A DNA stretch of 64,000 nucleotides from Athripsodes cinereus. Lineage: Eukaryota; Arthropoda; Insecta; Trichoptera; Leptoceridae. The DNA lies in the NCBI GenBank assembly GCA_947579605.1, contig OX388305.1:38949542-39013541 (forward strand). The letters run 5' to 3'. Each line of letters opens with the position of its first letter. Within the stretch, counting starts at the first letter, position 1. This document shows, in pieces, positions 1 through 11,892 of this stretch. The notes under the pieces are model-generated. The model saw nothing but the letters and a program-made list of their open reading frames with translations, was not told the DNA's origin and ran no database searches. The position numbers were made by a program, and so were the translations under genes.

Positions 1-9
1 TTCTCCCTT

Positions 10-310
10 ATGCTTCTCTCATATCAATCAGAGCGGGTGACTGCATTCATCGCTGAAAAGCGACTTCATCCAACCAACCGCACCTACTGGGATTCGAACC
101 CATCATCTCTGTATTACGAGTCAAGTACTCGAACCATTAGGCTACAGGGGTGTGTGGGTAACCTGAGAACTGCTAAGCTGAGAAGGCAAAAGGAATTGGT
201 GAACGATGCCATGGTGTAAAGCGCTTAAGCCAGCCAAAGCCGATTCGTAAGCATCGGAACACCTAATACTCTCTTCTCTACCCTGCAAGTGATGCATAGA
301 TTGTGATTTG
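10..310 (-). repeat. tRNA-headed SINE-like repeat copy
   Basis: On the minus strand this holds Pol III promoter-like boxes: an A-box-like TAGCCTAATGG at 133-143 and a B box GGTTCGAATCC at 90-100, spaced as in a tRNA. The anticodon arm pairs poorly and the acceptor arms do not match, so it is a tRNA-derived element rather than a working tRNA gene. The part at 200-280 (CTTACGAATCGGCT, GGCTGGCTTAAG on the minus strand) recurs in diverged form near 30460-30500 and 31160-31200, so this is a dispersed family. The left boundary lies at or beyond the window edge. Confidence 0.5.
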
Positions 311-1935
311 GTTCATACCTATCGAAAAATACATCATATCAACACTTTCGTAGGTGTAAAAATTCCATGTAAGGAAAAAATCCAAAGTTATTATTGGTTA
401 GAAACAGTCAATGAAATAAATTTCATCAAATTTATGATTCAACGTTATTGAAAGTTCATTTCTGTAATTATATTACAAATTAGTTTTGGATGCAGTTTTA
501 TTTATAAAAGACACATGATTTCATACATAACTAGATTATCCTACAACAACCAGAGGCGTATCGAGATCAAATATTTTTACTGAACAAAAATTTTACAAAA
601 TTCAGTCACTGACTATTTTTGTTAATTTAACAATAAAATCTTGTTTTTTTAGTAGATCAAGCCCCTTCTCACGCTTAATCCGATCTGGACCAACCTGGCA
701 TTCGCTACGTCCAGCCTCATTAGTATACAATATGATAAATTAAGATAAAATATAATGCATAACATGCAAATAATATAAATATATATAAATATAATCTGTG
801 GGGTCAGAATTTTTTGTAGTGGGAAGGCACCATCACTTTCTGACTTGATCTTTTCACACTGGGAACTGTCGGCCCAATGACAGCCTTGTGGGTGGGTAAG
901 TGGGTAGTTAATTTATGATATAATAAGAGATATTTACATAAAATAAATATGACTTAAAATTCATGCTTGTGTTAGAATTCAAAATATCAGAAAATAAAAA
1001 TTTATAAATGTTTCTGAGTCCGTCCCTGTTCATATTATCAAGTAGTTTCTATAAATTTAATTTACAAATAATATTACTTATTCAAATTTTTATTAATTGT
1101 GGAAAATAAAATAAATTTATGTTCTGAATTCGACTCTGTTCACATAATTGAGTAATCCTCCACAAGTTAACCTTTAAATTACCGTGTTCAAAACAAAACA
1201 TACGGCCCCATGTGGTAAATTCAGTTTACCGCTAACTTTATCTATAAATATCAAGCTTATGGCTTGATGAATCAAAATTTAATTTATGTCATCTTGTAGA
1301 GAATTTCATTAGGAATCGATCGATATCTATAACATACATGGATTATGTGAAAAACATATCATTATCAGCTTTTTTCTGGAATCATGCGTTTCCGACATAG
1401 AATGATGAGACAGCAACCGCTAAATGTGAGCCTGTCTCGTCCTGTCGAGACATAACGACGTATTGTACCTACTTGCAGTAGTATGCACGGGTCGTGTTCA
1501 CACTTGTTATACAGCGTGTATAATAATTTATTTAATTATAAAAATATTTGATTTTGTAAAACAATTCATATACTCTTTTTTCGTGGTTCATATTCCAAAT
1601 CACTATTTTCTAAGTATTTTTCAATATCTGCATCAGTTAGGTTTCTTCCAGTCATTGTTATTAGTATTCAATTGGTATATAGGTTAGTTCTTGATTTCTA
1701 TTTTTCAACTTTCACTTTGATTTATACTCAACTAATATTATGCATTATTGGAAGAAGAACTAATATTATACTACGAATTATTACAACTATGTAACGAATT
1801 ATTTTTGTAAACACTAACTATAATTTTAACAAAAAATAGAGAACATTAAAAACTGACACTCAACTGCGTGAAAAATGAAAATACAGTATATTGTTATTTT
1901 TGAGGTATGAGGGATAGAAACTTTACAAAACGGCG
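311..1935. other. Intergenic, AT-rich, no gene seen
   Basis: No open frame with a recognisable product. Short less AT-rich islands at 650-720 and 800-905 may be very old transposon debris but could not be assigned. Confidence 0.5.
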
Positions 1936-2262
1936 CTATATAAATTGTTGAATTTGATTCACGTGGTCAAGCAATGTAGTTCTTGGACGTCCGCGCTTTC
2001 TCATACCCTCTCTATCAGATAAATACACCCTCTTCGTCAATCTAACACCATCAATTCGCTCCACATGACCAAACCATCTCAATTTATTTACACGCATTCT
2101 ATCCACAACACTCCTCTTGCATCCACTCATTCTTCTAATACCCTCATTTCCTACTCTATCACTCAATGTTTTACCTACCATTCTTCTCAGTGATCGCATC
2201 TCCACTGCATTTATTACACTCTCGTCCTTCTTCAGCCATGTCCAAGTTTCGCTTGCATACAT
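1936..2262 (-). pseudogene. RTE-type LINE ORF2 C-terminal fragment (copy 1)
   Basis: The translated minus strand carries the post-reverse-transcriptase tail typical of RTE-like endonuclease/reverse transcriptase proteins: ASETWTWLKKDES, INAVEMRSLRRM, LRWFGHVERID, KRGRPRTTLLDHV. The same segment recurs at 23.1, 24.2, 26.2, 27.8, 45.0, 45.2-45.8, 46.1, 46.4 and 51.6-52.1 kb. There is no RT or endonuclease domain here, so it is a 5'-truncated dead copy. A short TATG repeat lies beside it at 2263-2275. Confidence 0.8.
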
Positions 2263-3519
2263 GTATGTATGTATACAACGTAGATTCTGTTACCAGGATT
2301 CCAATAAAATAACAATAACGGTGATATTCACTGTACAGCAATAAAATTGACGGTTTATTATTTAACTGCAAATATGAAACATATACGAGACACTCTGTAC
2401 AACCCAAGGAATATGATTATGGCAATAAGATCTCAACATAATTATAACTTTGTGATATAGGTATAGTGTATAGTAAAAAGACTTTTAGTAAAATTTATAT
2501 TATTTATATAATGCTCAACGCAACAAGTGCGTATAAATAATTGATCCTTTTGATAAAGTGTTAATATTTTCATAGTTTTAAGTAATATTATTACGTTTCG
2601 TGTTGCTTTGCCATCTACCAAGGGGGTATCATTTTACGTAAGACAAAAGGCACTTAGCCAAACATATAATATGTTCAAAATAATGAGAATTTGTCACTTT
2701 TGATAAAGTTGTAAATATTAGCAATTCAAATTCTACCTTGACACGGATGAAAGTAAGGACAGTCTTTCAAAAATATTTTTTTTCGGGATGAAGAAAGAAA
2801 TTTTTTGCATTTTTTTTAATTGAGAAGTATTGAGAACACTTATTTATTTATTTATTTATTTATTTCTTTATTTATCTCTTGGTACAATTATAAATACAAA
2901 CATATGTATACATTTCATTATTATGCTTATCAAAATTAAATTACAAACAAATGTTACTATTACACTAAATACCTATACATACATACATACAATTATATCA
3001 GAAAATGAGATTACAACTTAATATTCTAATACATACATGTATACATACAATAGAACCATACATCATCTACCATGAGATCCCACCAGGCAGAGCCTGTATG
3101 TGGGAATACCTACTAATATCAAGTTTTATATTCCTACCTGTACGTAACTATAAACATGTATGTGTCCTTTAAAAGACTAAATAATTGCAGTGTACTGTGT
3201 ACTTTGTAGTATACTCTACATATTATATACACACAGATAAACATGTACCTATACATCGCTATGTTCGCAGGCCCACTCAGTAGGCTTAGTGAACAATAAA
3301 CAAGAAATTCACTATCCACCCTCATGGCAAAAAATAACAATGTTACAACTAAAACATTAGTACCTACTTTGTCAATCCAGCAAATCATTTAAAATTAATG
3401 TTACAGTATCACATTGAAATATGACTTATTCATGAAATGCCTACTCACCAAAACTATTAAACTGTGAGTTAGTTGATTTATTCAATCCTACATATACTTA
3501 TATACAAAAACAAAAGAAT
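2263..3519. other. Intergenic with (TTTA)n microsatellite
   Basis: AT-rich sequence. A TTTA run lies at about 2839-2875, followed by an A/T-rich stretch with ATAC repeats up to 3050. This layout recurs at 57545 and 62149, suggesting retroposon tails. No gene is supported. Confidence 0.5.
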
Positions 3520-3823
3520 CATGTTTGTTTCATATTACTCCTAACTGCACGTAATTTGTCGCTATAATAATCCTGCCTACATTTTTTAATTAAAGAGTTT
3601 AAAAGGTTCCGATATATATTAAAATTCCGTTTGATTGTTGAGCAAATTAGAATACTATTTACCTGACAGAATTTTTTTCATATTGACCATCTGTGTTTCT
3701 GTGAGTACAATTATATCAGGTTTAAAACTTAGACAATTTAAAAGGATACAAAACTCTTCCATGTGAAGATTAATAAGTACTTCGGATGTTCATATTAACC
3801 ATTGTAAAATTCGTATCCTTCAT
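3520..3823 (-). pseudogene. Decayed LINE ORF2, internally deleted
   Basis: Ninety bp downstream of the PHD-finger ORF1 an ATG at 3823 starts an endonuclease-like N-terminus (VNMNIRST, then after a frameshift LSFKPDIIVLTETQM, the usual first endonuclease motif with its Glu). The frame soon ends. About 80 bp later another frame reads YRNLLNSLIKKCRQDYY, which resembles the linker between endonuclease and reverse transcriptase. The catalytic endonuclease core and all of the RT are missing. This is an internally deleted ORF2 belonging to the same element as the upstream ORF1. Confidence 0.65.
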
Positions 3824-3912
3824 CAACGTGTTTATTTCTTCGATAGTTCCGTAATTCAGGTCCATAGATAGTCCGAGGTCAATTGAGTCGCCCTTTTCAC
3901 CAGATACATCTA

Positions 3913-4854
3913 TTACCGAGTGGGTATATCATTTGACCCCCTGATAACTAATGGTTTTTCACCTTCCGACTTCTTGATATAAATATTTCCGTGTCTGTAC
4001 CATGCAAACTTGTAACCAATTGCCCTGGTGGTTTTTGCCAGCCACAATAAATGCTTATTATAGCTCGTTAGTCTTTCATTAATGAAGATTCTCTCAGGGT
4101 CTTCTCGTTCTGGGGTTTTCAGACCCAAGTGTTGAGCTGTGAAAAATCCTTTAATTTTTTTCTGTTTCATAACTTCATCACGTATTGTTTTACTTGCAAA
4201 TTTTACGTTAATATTTTTCTTCCTCGAAAAGATACTTCTAGACACCTCCAAAACACTTTCAACTGGAAACTCTTCAAAACCAACGTACTTCAGAACAGAT
4301 TGAATCTTCGGCAGCAATTGTTCATTCACTTCATAAGGAATCCCCTGAATTTCAATACTAGTTTCCAAAGACTCTTGCTCTATTCTGTTAACAGTTTGTC
4401 TGAGTGATATGTTTTCCTTCTCTATATTTCGTACTCTTTCATTTATCTTTTCAATTTCATCATGTAGCTTAATTTGTAGAATATCAGTTTTTTCACTAAT
4501 TTCATTGACCTTAGCAGTACAATTCACCACAGACTCGTTGAGCATTAAAAATTCCTCTCTTTGCCTCTCAAAAGCACCCTCAAAATATGTTTTCAGCTCA
4601 GAAATTTCCCTTCTTATTAGGTTTAAAGACTTTACAACGTCAGCATCCGGAACTGCAGATACACCCTTCGGAGAATCATTATGATGTGTTCCCTTGCAAA
4701 CCGTGCACTTCCACTTAGCCTTATTCATCTTGAGCATATTTTTGAAATTTGACTCTGTCAGTCCACCACAAGAATAATGATACTTTCTTTGGCACTTCGA
4801 GCATACCATTGCATCCTCCAAGCCCAAAAGAGCCGTACACTTAAAGCAATCCAT
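3913..4854 (-). CDS. LINE ORF1 protein: PHD finger, coiled coil, RNA-binding-like domain
   Basis: A 313-aa open frame starting at ATG 4854. Residues 3-55 form a zinc-binding PHD-type finger (CFKC, CSKCQRKYHYSC, WKCTVC; C4HC3 spacing). Residues ~75-160 are heptad-rich and probably coiled coil (EISELKTYFEGAFERQREE through SLRQTVNRIEQ). Residues ~165-310 resemble the LINE ORF1 RRM/C-terminal domain (SIEIQGIPYEVNEQLLP, VNVKF-like strand, INERLTSYNKHLLWLAK). ORF1 proteins with an N-terminal PHD-type finger are known from CR1-like LINEs of insects; they coat the element RNA. The frame is intact although its ORF2 partner just downstream is decayed. Confidence is high that it is a transposon ORF1 and moderate for the CR1 assignment. 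Confidence 0.75.
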   Translation of the reverse strand: MDCFKCTALLGLEDAMVCSKCQRKYHYSCGGLTESNFKNMLKMNKAKWKCTVCKGTHHNDSPKGVSAVPDADVVKSLNLIRREISELKTYFEGAFERQREEFLMLNESVVNCTAKVNEISEKTDILQIKLHDEIEKINERVRNIEKENISLRQTVNRIEQESLETSIEIQGIPYEVNEQLLPKIQSVLKYVGFEEFPVESVLEVSRSIFSRKKNINVKFASKTIRDEVMKQKKIKGFFTAQHLGLKTPEREDPERIFINERLTSYNKHLLWLAKTTRAIGYKFAWYRHGNIYIKKSEGEKPLVIRGSNDIPTR

Positions 4855-7080
4855 GGTGTAAAAGTTTTTTTTTTAAATCAGAAACAAATAAATCAAAAAC
4901 ACTAGTCAAATTGATTATTGTCCGAAATAACTATTTTGCTCGTAACCTAGTAGAAGTAGTACGTCAGTAGTACGTTGGCGGATCAAATGGCATTTATAAC
5001 AAAGTATTTTTAAATTATTTTAAAATTGAGTTTTTGCCAAGATGCAGAGGTATTGTCCGAATTCTCACTCACCAAGTGGTAACCAGCGTTATGTTTAATC
5101 CGACAAATACTTTTCAGGCACAAAAGATCACTTTTAGAATAAAATATCAAGTAATTTACACAGAGACACTGATAACAAACCAGTTAACCTGACAGTAAGG
5201 TAGGAAGAGATGGAGGATTACAATTTTTTGGAAAATATTGGGATGCATAGGTTTTGAGAACATCTACTTTAAATTGGCAGCGAAAACTCAATTTACCACG
5301 TGGTTACGTGAGGGTTAAACTTGCAAACAATGCTAGTCTACAAATTTAACAATGTAGAAAATAAAATATTAAACAAAGTCAATCTCACAACATATCATCA
5401 AAACTTTACTTTAAAAGAGACATTTAATAAGATAAAAAAAAAATTAAAATAAAATATTCATAACAGTTAAATTCTATAAAATAAAAATAAAATTAAAAAT
5501 CTTAACTTTGCCGCAGGCAGGGTCACTGAAGCTAGTATTTAATTGCAATTATTATTTAGGATGTCTTTCTTACTCCCTCAAAAACAGAGATAATCACAAA
5601 AAAATATATATATTACTTAGAGAAAGGAAGTACACAAAATAAATCAACACAGAATTTAAATATTAACCTCTCTCCCCTGATTTCAAGAAAAAACTGTCCC
5701 GAGTTGAGTTGTTACATCATTTTTATAAACTCCATTTCTTTGTCTAAGTTCAATTAGGTACCTACTTTCTTCACCCAAGTAGATACTAGTATCTACTCTC
5801 CGTGTCGAAATATACTTCCATGAACCCAATAATTCCAGGGTTATAACGTTTCAACCAACTATTACCATCATTTCATATAAGTACTAAGTTATTATTTATA
5901 TAAACAATTCGTATTTATCAGTCAACTAAGATCCCAAAACTATAGATAATATTATGAAACTTCAATCTCAATAAAACAGTAAAAGTTGTTTATGATTTTG
6001 AATACAATTTCTTAGAACACATCATAAATACATACCCCAATCTTAATTACGTAATTTAAATTAAAACATCTATCCATTTACCTCACTTTGTCAAAATAAA
6101 TAACTGAATTGTTAATAAATGCTATTTTCTTATCTATTTAACATTCGGCGAATTTACTTATTCGAATAAATTCATTTTTATTGCAACCTACAATGAAACA
6201 AGTCATTATAATTTTCCTCATTTTGTACATAAATATCCTCGGAAAATCAAAATATAACACGCCTTTTATCCTTACAGTTTAAAAATCGATGGATATTTCA
6301 TGATATTCTTATAAACAGACGACACGTGTCAATAACTAGATCGAAGCGTTGGGTAACTTTTATCAGTTTTTCGTAAATCGAATTTCCTTAAGAAACATCA
6401 ATTTCATTGTAAGAATATCATTTCTATTTACAATATTTTACTTATTTATATATAAATAACTTTTACAAAATATCAAGCAGTTTTAATACTTCAATAAAAC
6501 CTAACTTCACTATTATAATTGCGAGGAATTTAATATTCAATACAATTTTACAAACATTTTCTTATTTGAAATGTTTACAATTGTTTATATATAACTTTAT
6601 AAAGTTTCAGACTAAGCAAATCCTAGGTAAACTATAGAATTTTCTATTCTCGTCTCCAGTAAATTATCAGTTCAACAAAAACCCGAATGCAGCTTACCTC
6701 ATCTTCCCCTCAAACATCTAGTTATTAGTCTTAACCTTTTTTATATAAACAATTATTAATGTTCATATCTTGATTCTTTGTCCATGTGTATCGTCAAGGA
6801 TTTTCTTTGTTCAAAAAATACCACACGTGTCTCCTTAGCAAGTGTCTACAAAGTTTTAACCTTGTACTAAAAAATCTTAACTCGTGTCTCTTTAATAACA
6901 CGTGTTAATTACTATGAGTTCAAAATTCAACACGTGCCTTTTATAAGTATCAACATATTGTTTATACATTTAAAATAGAGCTCCTATAATCTAACTTATA
7001 ATACCTATATATATTTAAAGATTTATTTGATTATTAATGAAACTTTGCAAAACTTTATCCATGTCACTATGTATATACAA
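4855..7080. other. Intergenic, AT-rich; CACGTG sites near 6.3-6.9 kb
   Basis: No coding region is supported. Four CACGTG hexamers occur at about 6323, 6824, 6899 and 6931; they are noted among the findings. Confidence 0.45.
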
Positions 7081-7156
7081 TGCACTAAACACATATAACA
7101 CCCATTTTGCCCTGGCCAGGAATCGAACCCGGTACTTCGTGACTAAATGGCAAGAG

Positions 7157-7958
7157 TAGAGGGTAATTTTTCCCGGATTATTTTCGTTCCCGGGAAACGG
7201 GAAATCTAAAAAATGTGTTTGCTGCTGCAAACTGATCCTGCTCCCTCTGAACGCCTACGTAAGTGAGCGGAGGATCCGCAAATAAGCGAACCTTTCCTAC
7301 CCCAAGAACACCTTGCTGCAGGAGGCGATCTAGACTATGGGACATGGAAAACCCTAAATCGACTGAGATCTGGTGTAGGAAACTGCCGCGACAATAGAGA
7401 ACGATGGGGCTTCCTACAGGACGAATCCGGAGCATGTGACTGTGGTGCAGCACAGACTATGCCACACTTGTTGGAATGTCCATTGTGCCCTGTCACTTGC
7501 ACTATGGAGGATATTTTTGACGCATCTCCACCTGCTGTGCGTTTTGCGCAGTACTGGAGATCAGTTTGATGGGTTTTTTTCACTGGGTTTCGACACGATA
7601 AATAATAATAATAATTTATTTTTGTTATGCGATGTTTTTCTATTTTTTATTTTATTCTAATAATTTTGATTTATAAAGTGATGAACGCTGATTTGATAAG
7701 TGCATTATAATAATATATGTTGATTATGAAATTTGATATTTATTACTATTACTCGTATTAGAACGACACGTTACGGAAAAATTACGATTCTACAGTTAAC
7801 TAAACAAAGATTTCGGTATCGGTGTGGCAATCGGCATGACCAATATTTTGTGTTTTTTTCCCGGGAAATGTTTGGCTTTTTTGCCGGGAAACGGGAAATA
7901 AAAATTAAAGAAATTTTCCGGAAATTCCCGGGCGGGAATTGCCGGGAATAGCCCTCTA
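7157..7958. mobile_element. hAT-like non-autonomous DNA transposon
   Basis: The ends are imperfect terminal inverted repeats: TAGAGGGTAATTTTTCCCGG on the left and, read from the right end inward, TAGAGGGCTATTCCCGGCAA. The element is flanked by an 8-bp direct repeat, GGCAAGAG, at 7149-7156 and 7959-7966. An 8-bp duplication and T/CAGNG-type ends suit the hAT superfamily. GGGAA/CCCGGG-rich subterminal tracts occur at both ends. There is no transposase; the interior holds a LINE fragment at 7338-7569. Confidence 0.7.
7338..7569 (+). pseudogene. LINE ORF2 C-terminus carried inside the hAT-like element
   Basis: The plus frame reads TWKTLNRLRSGVG, then CDCGAAQTMPHLLECP and ends FAQYWRSV followed by TGA at 7567. 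This is the C-terminal zinc-binding tail (C-x-C-x7-H-x4-C) found after the reverse transcriptase of several insect LINEs. Upstream sequence to about 7235 is in part translatable but has a stop. It is either a capture event or a nested insertion whose edges have decayed. Confidence 0.65.
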
Positions 7959-8104
7959 GGCAAGAGCATTTCCTCTGCGCCGCACCGACCGTCTAATTAG
8001 TAGTGTACATTCACTGCTTCATTATCATATAATTATTGTGTTCCTTAGTAGAATCAAATACAGTAGGTACTTGTTTCTGTTAAGTCAGTAATAATATTTG
8101 ACTA

Positions 8105-8162
8105 TGGTGAAGATCAAGATTAGATTAAGATTTGATTTAGATTTTGTCAAGAGTAACTCTGC
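8105..8162 (+). repeat. Partial copy of the 58.8-kb MITE
   Basis: GAAGATCAAGATTAGATTAAG through TTTTGTCAAGAGTAACTCTGC matches the right terminal half of the palindromic MITE at 58770-58944 (AAGATCAAGACTAGATTAAG, TTTTGTCAAGAGTAACCCTGC) with few mismatches. Only this half was found, so it is a truncated copy. Confidence 0.6.
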
Positions 8163-8493
8163 TGATGACAATATTAAATAAGTCAAAACAAATTAATGTT
8201 TGATTTCCAACGGGAGGGGGCAGTATCACTCTTTTCCAATTTTCCATAGATTTTTCATACTATAACACTAATTTGTATATCTTCCTGTTTGCTGCTTTCC
8301 CTTCTGCTTTCTACGCCATTGCTAAACATGTGCATGCATTACTGTAAAATAAGTACACTCCACTTTATTTGTCCTTCTTTGTCCTTGATATATGTGTATC
8401 ATCGAGTTAGTACCCATAATACAAGATTCAATCTTGGTTCGGGACTAGCTCGATCTGTGTGAATTGTTTATGCATGTTATGTTATGTTATAGG

Positions 8494-8679
8494 TGTTTGT
8501 TCCAAGCGTGGTGATGGGATAAAGTCGGGCTAGTTTAAATTAAAAAACGGGAGCGTTTTCAACACACAGCCAACTTTATTGAAGTTTTAACAGGAAGAGG
8601 AAATCACATAATTTTGACAATAGACATCACAGATAAAGATGTGGCAGTGTTGCCATGATAAATATTTGTTGCTTAAACA
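8494..8679 (-). repeat. 3' LTR of the BEL/Pao element
   Basis: 186 bp, matching 21423-21608 with at least two substitutions (GGTGATGGGATAAAG versus GGGGATGGGAGAAAG). In element orientation it starts TGTTTAAGC and ends CAAACA, a TG...CA structure. A short purine tract (GGGAAGA on the minus strand, 8680-8686) sits directly before it as polypurine tract. Confidence 0.9.
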
Positions 8680-9623
8680 TCTTCCCAAGGCGGGACAGAT
8701 GAAGGTGAGCAACTGCTCGAAATGATGGCTGACATGTGGAAGCAGGTGAACTTTAACATCGATATAGTGGACTGTATTTAGTATGAAATTGTTTATTCAC
8801 CGACCAATCAACCACCCTCTCGAGCATACTTAATTCAAACATTAAATCCCACTGACAAATCTCATTTATTTTTTACTTATTAAATCCCAATGATAAATCT
8901 TATTTGAATTTTATTTATTTTTTACCCCATCAACATTTTACAATTGCATTGAAGCTTAATAATTTGAACCCCAGCAATGATGTATTATTAACTTATACAT
9001 TTATGTACATAAACTATCACATTTCCTTTACATATTTATAACACTTATATAGTTATATTATATAGGTAAATTGATCACTTGAGATTAATATCTTAAACTA
9101 TAAACTTAAGTTATATTTGTTTTTGCCCCTAAATAAGTTAGTACTTGTTGGTACATTACATTAAGCTTATTAAATTAGGTATATTTAATGTTACTTTGAA
9201 ATCAATTTTATACTTAGTGTTACATTACCTACCTAGTACACATATTTAAATTATCATGACTCTATGTTAATTATCAAAGTATTATTTTTTACATAATTTT
9301 ACCAAGAATATTAATGATGTTGATCATCACTTCAACATCATCTAAATGGAGTATATTTCAATATTAAATTTCTTACATTATATTTCAACAAAATTATATA
9401 AATGATGTCAGTCATCACTCTTACATCATTTAACCTTAATTGTGTACAGAGATATATCGGGGAAGGGGGGGCTGTTTGACCTTGCTCTGCGCGTTACAAT
9501 TTAAAATTATACAAGATATTGGCTGTGTGCTAAGGAGCTCCCATTTTGTCGCGAGCGAGTGACCTCAAGGCAGTCACTCGCTCGGGACGAGCAAGGCAGG
9601 TCTGCGTCCCGCCATGGGAATTA
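8680..9623 (-). other. BEL/Pao 3' untranslated region
   Basis: A 944-bp AT-rich stretch between the integrase stop and the 3' LTR with no open frame of note. It belongs to the retrotransposon. Confidence 0.6.
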
Positions 9624-11780
9624 TTATTCCAATGGAAAGACACAGATCCTTCCAATGGAAGTGCGATGGCATTTTCCATCACTTTTCATAACTTCTATAG
9701 CCCTAACACATCCATCCCCTCCTGGATATATCTCCGTCACACGGGCCATTGGCCATGTCAAAGAGGGACCATCATTTTCCCTTAGAATTACAAGAGATCC
9801 TTTTTGAATGTTTGGAAGCTTATCTTTCCACTTAGGACGACTCTGGAGTTGGTTCAAGTATTGTTTAGACCAATCTTTCCAGAAACGTTCCTTCATGGCT
9901 GTACAACGTTGCCAAAATTGCAGCCTGTTTTCAGGTATCTTAGTTAAATTTTGTTCAGGAATCCCTGTTAGAGATTCTCCAGCTAAAAAGTGACCTGGTG
10001 TCAAATAAGAAAAGTCCTCAATGTCTGTGGACATATGCACAAGAGGGCGTGAATTTAAAATTTGTTCTATTTCAACTAAAACAGTATAAAATTGTTCGTA
10101 ATTAAGAACTTTGCTTCCCAGCACTCTTTTCAGGTGATATTTAGTGGCTTTAACGTTTGCCTCCCATAGCCCACCAAAGACCGGGGAATAGCTAGGTATG
10201 AAGTTAAATTTAATTCCAGATCTTTCTGAGTGTGTTAATACCTGTCTCCGGTGGGTGTCAGAGGCCTGCATTTTATACAATTCATTTAATTGATTATTAG
10301 CACCTTTAAATGTGCTGGCATTATCACAATAAACTTCTGTAGGGGTACCTCGCCTGCCAATAAATCTTTTAAAACTTGCCAAAAATGTTGAGGTTGTCAA
10401 ATCTGATACCAATTCTAAGTGTATAGCCTTTGTAGCAAAGCAAACAAAAACAGCTATGTAACCCTTTGATGTGGTTGTACCTCTTAAACGAGATTGTTTG
10501 ATTAAAATTGGTCCAGCGACATCTATACCGATCTTTTGAAAAGGTCGACTTATATTTACTCTATTGGCAGGCAAAGATCCCATCAGTTGCTTAGCAGTAT
10601 TTGCTTTTAATTTAAAACAAGTTATACATTTGTACAATATTCTTTTGATGACCCTTAGTCCATTTATAATCCAATATTTCTGTCTGATATTAAATAAAAC
10701 TAATTTTTGACCAGCATGTAATAATTTTCTATGTTCCTGTTCAATTATCAAATGAGTAATTTTTGAATCTGGAGGTAAAATAATTTGATGTTTATAAGAA
10801 TAATCAATATTTGCATTTTGTAACCTACCCCCAACTCTTAACAAGCCCTTTGAATCTAAAAATGGATTTAACCCTTTTAATTTACCTGAAAAATAACGAT
10901 TCTTTTTTAAGTTATTAATATCATCTTTAAAATAAATGTTTTGTTCGTGTAAAATTATAATATTCAAAGCATTATCTAGCTCCTCATATGACAATCTACC
11001 AATTATTTTTTCATTGTTCAATTTACATTTAAGGTTATTGCAAAATCTTAAAACATAACACAATACATGGATCATTTTTTCCAAACATGAAATGGATGTC
11101 AACCTATCAAATACATAATTATCAATTACACAATTATTAAATACATGACAATCAAAATTATTAGCGACAGATGCCATGCACAACGTATCAGTGGAAGCAT
11201 CCGATTCAAGCAGTTTGACATCACTTGCATCTAAATTACAATCTACAAAATTGTAATCCGAGCATTTTAAAAACTTAGGTCCATTCCACCAAAGTGGGTG
11301 GCCTTTTAAGTCCTGAGGGCTCACGCCTCGGCTGAGAGAGTCGGCTGGATTTTCTGTAGTGTTAACATATAACCATTTAAATGAAAGTGATAATTCACAT
11401 ATGAGGCTTACACGATTGGCAACGTATGCTTCTAATTTAATACATTTTGTTTTTATCCAAGATAAGACTACTTTAGAATCTACAAACAAATACACATGTC
11501 TTATTTTTAATTGTTCATTCAAAACATTATATACTCTATTCATTAATTTTGCTAATAAGACTGCTGCGTTTAATTCTAATCGTGGTACACTGAGCTTATT
11601 TTTAATTGGGTTGATTCTTGATTTTGAACAAAGCAAATTTATTTCTACTCGCCCATCTGCGAATATGGATCTCAGGTATACTGAACATCCATAGGCAGTA
11701 CTTGATGAAGCATCGGAAAATCCTATTAATTGATGTTCTAATATATTGTCTGAACAAATGCTTCTATTAACTTCTATGGG
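9624..11780 (-). pseudogene. BEL/Pao pol, RNase H and integrase part
   Basis: About 720 codons. RNase H-like start: LIGFSDASSSTAYG (first catalytic Asp), then VPRLELNAAVLL and FVDSKVVLSWI. Integrase: zinc-binding HRKLLHAGQ ... CITCFK (HHCC type), catalytic triad in GIDVAGPI, CDNASTFKG and FGGLWEAN, then the BEL-type C-terminal tail ending PGGDGCVRAIEV. The triad is complete and the frame is open. It is cut off from the upstream half only by the LINE, and the codon phase on both sides of the duplicated target (asparagine-methionine-lysine codons) agrees, so no frameshift was introduced. Classed as broken because the insertion separates the enzyme domains. Confidence 0.9.
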
Positions 11781-11892
11781 TTTCATATTTTTTTTTTTTT
11801 TTTTTTCCTTCATTTATGGCATAGCATCCTACGAGGATGATTTGTGCCAAAAACAGTCTCCAGGTATAGTTAAATAGTCAAGAAGATAGTCT

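Larger units (their letters stand above)
7082..7990 (-). repeat. tRNA-derived SINE split by a DNA transposon
   Basis: With the inserted element (7157-7958) and one copy of the 8-bp duplication removed, the minus strand reads as a tRNA-like head: A-box-like GGCGCAGAGG at about 7970-7985, a B box GGGTTCGATTCC at about 7122-7133, then CTGGCCAGGGCAAAATGG. The two halves meet exactly at GGCAAGAG, which is present on both sides of the insertion. It could also be a broken tRNA gene; the anticodon arm is too diverged to decide. Confidence 0.55.

Noticed and set aside
82..152. A tRNA gene at the left end, and others at 7.1, 15.6, 15.7, 31.8, 60.2 and 62.1 kb
   Set aside because: B boxes are good, but acceptor stems do not pair and the surroundings are repeated elsewhere, so these are SINE heads or tRNA-derived repeats rather than functional tRNA genes.
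1463..1687. A 74-codon plus-strand frame with hydrophobic residues
   Set aside because: AT-rich DNA gives such hydrophobic frames by chance; no promoter, splice site or similarity is visible.
9546..9807. Overlapping plus-strand frames near the end of the BEL element
   Set aside because: They lie antisense to the integrase coding region and have no features of their own.
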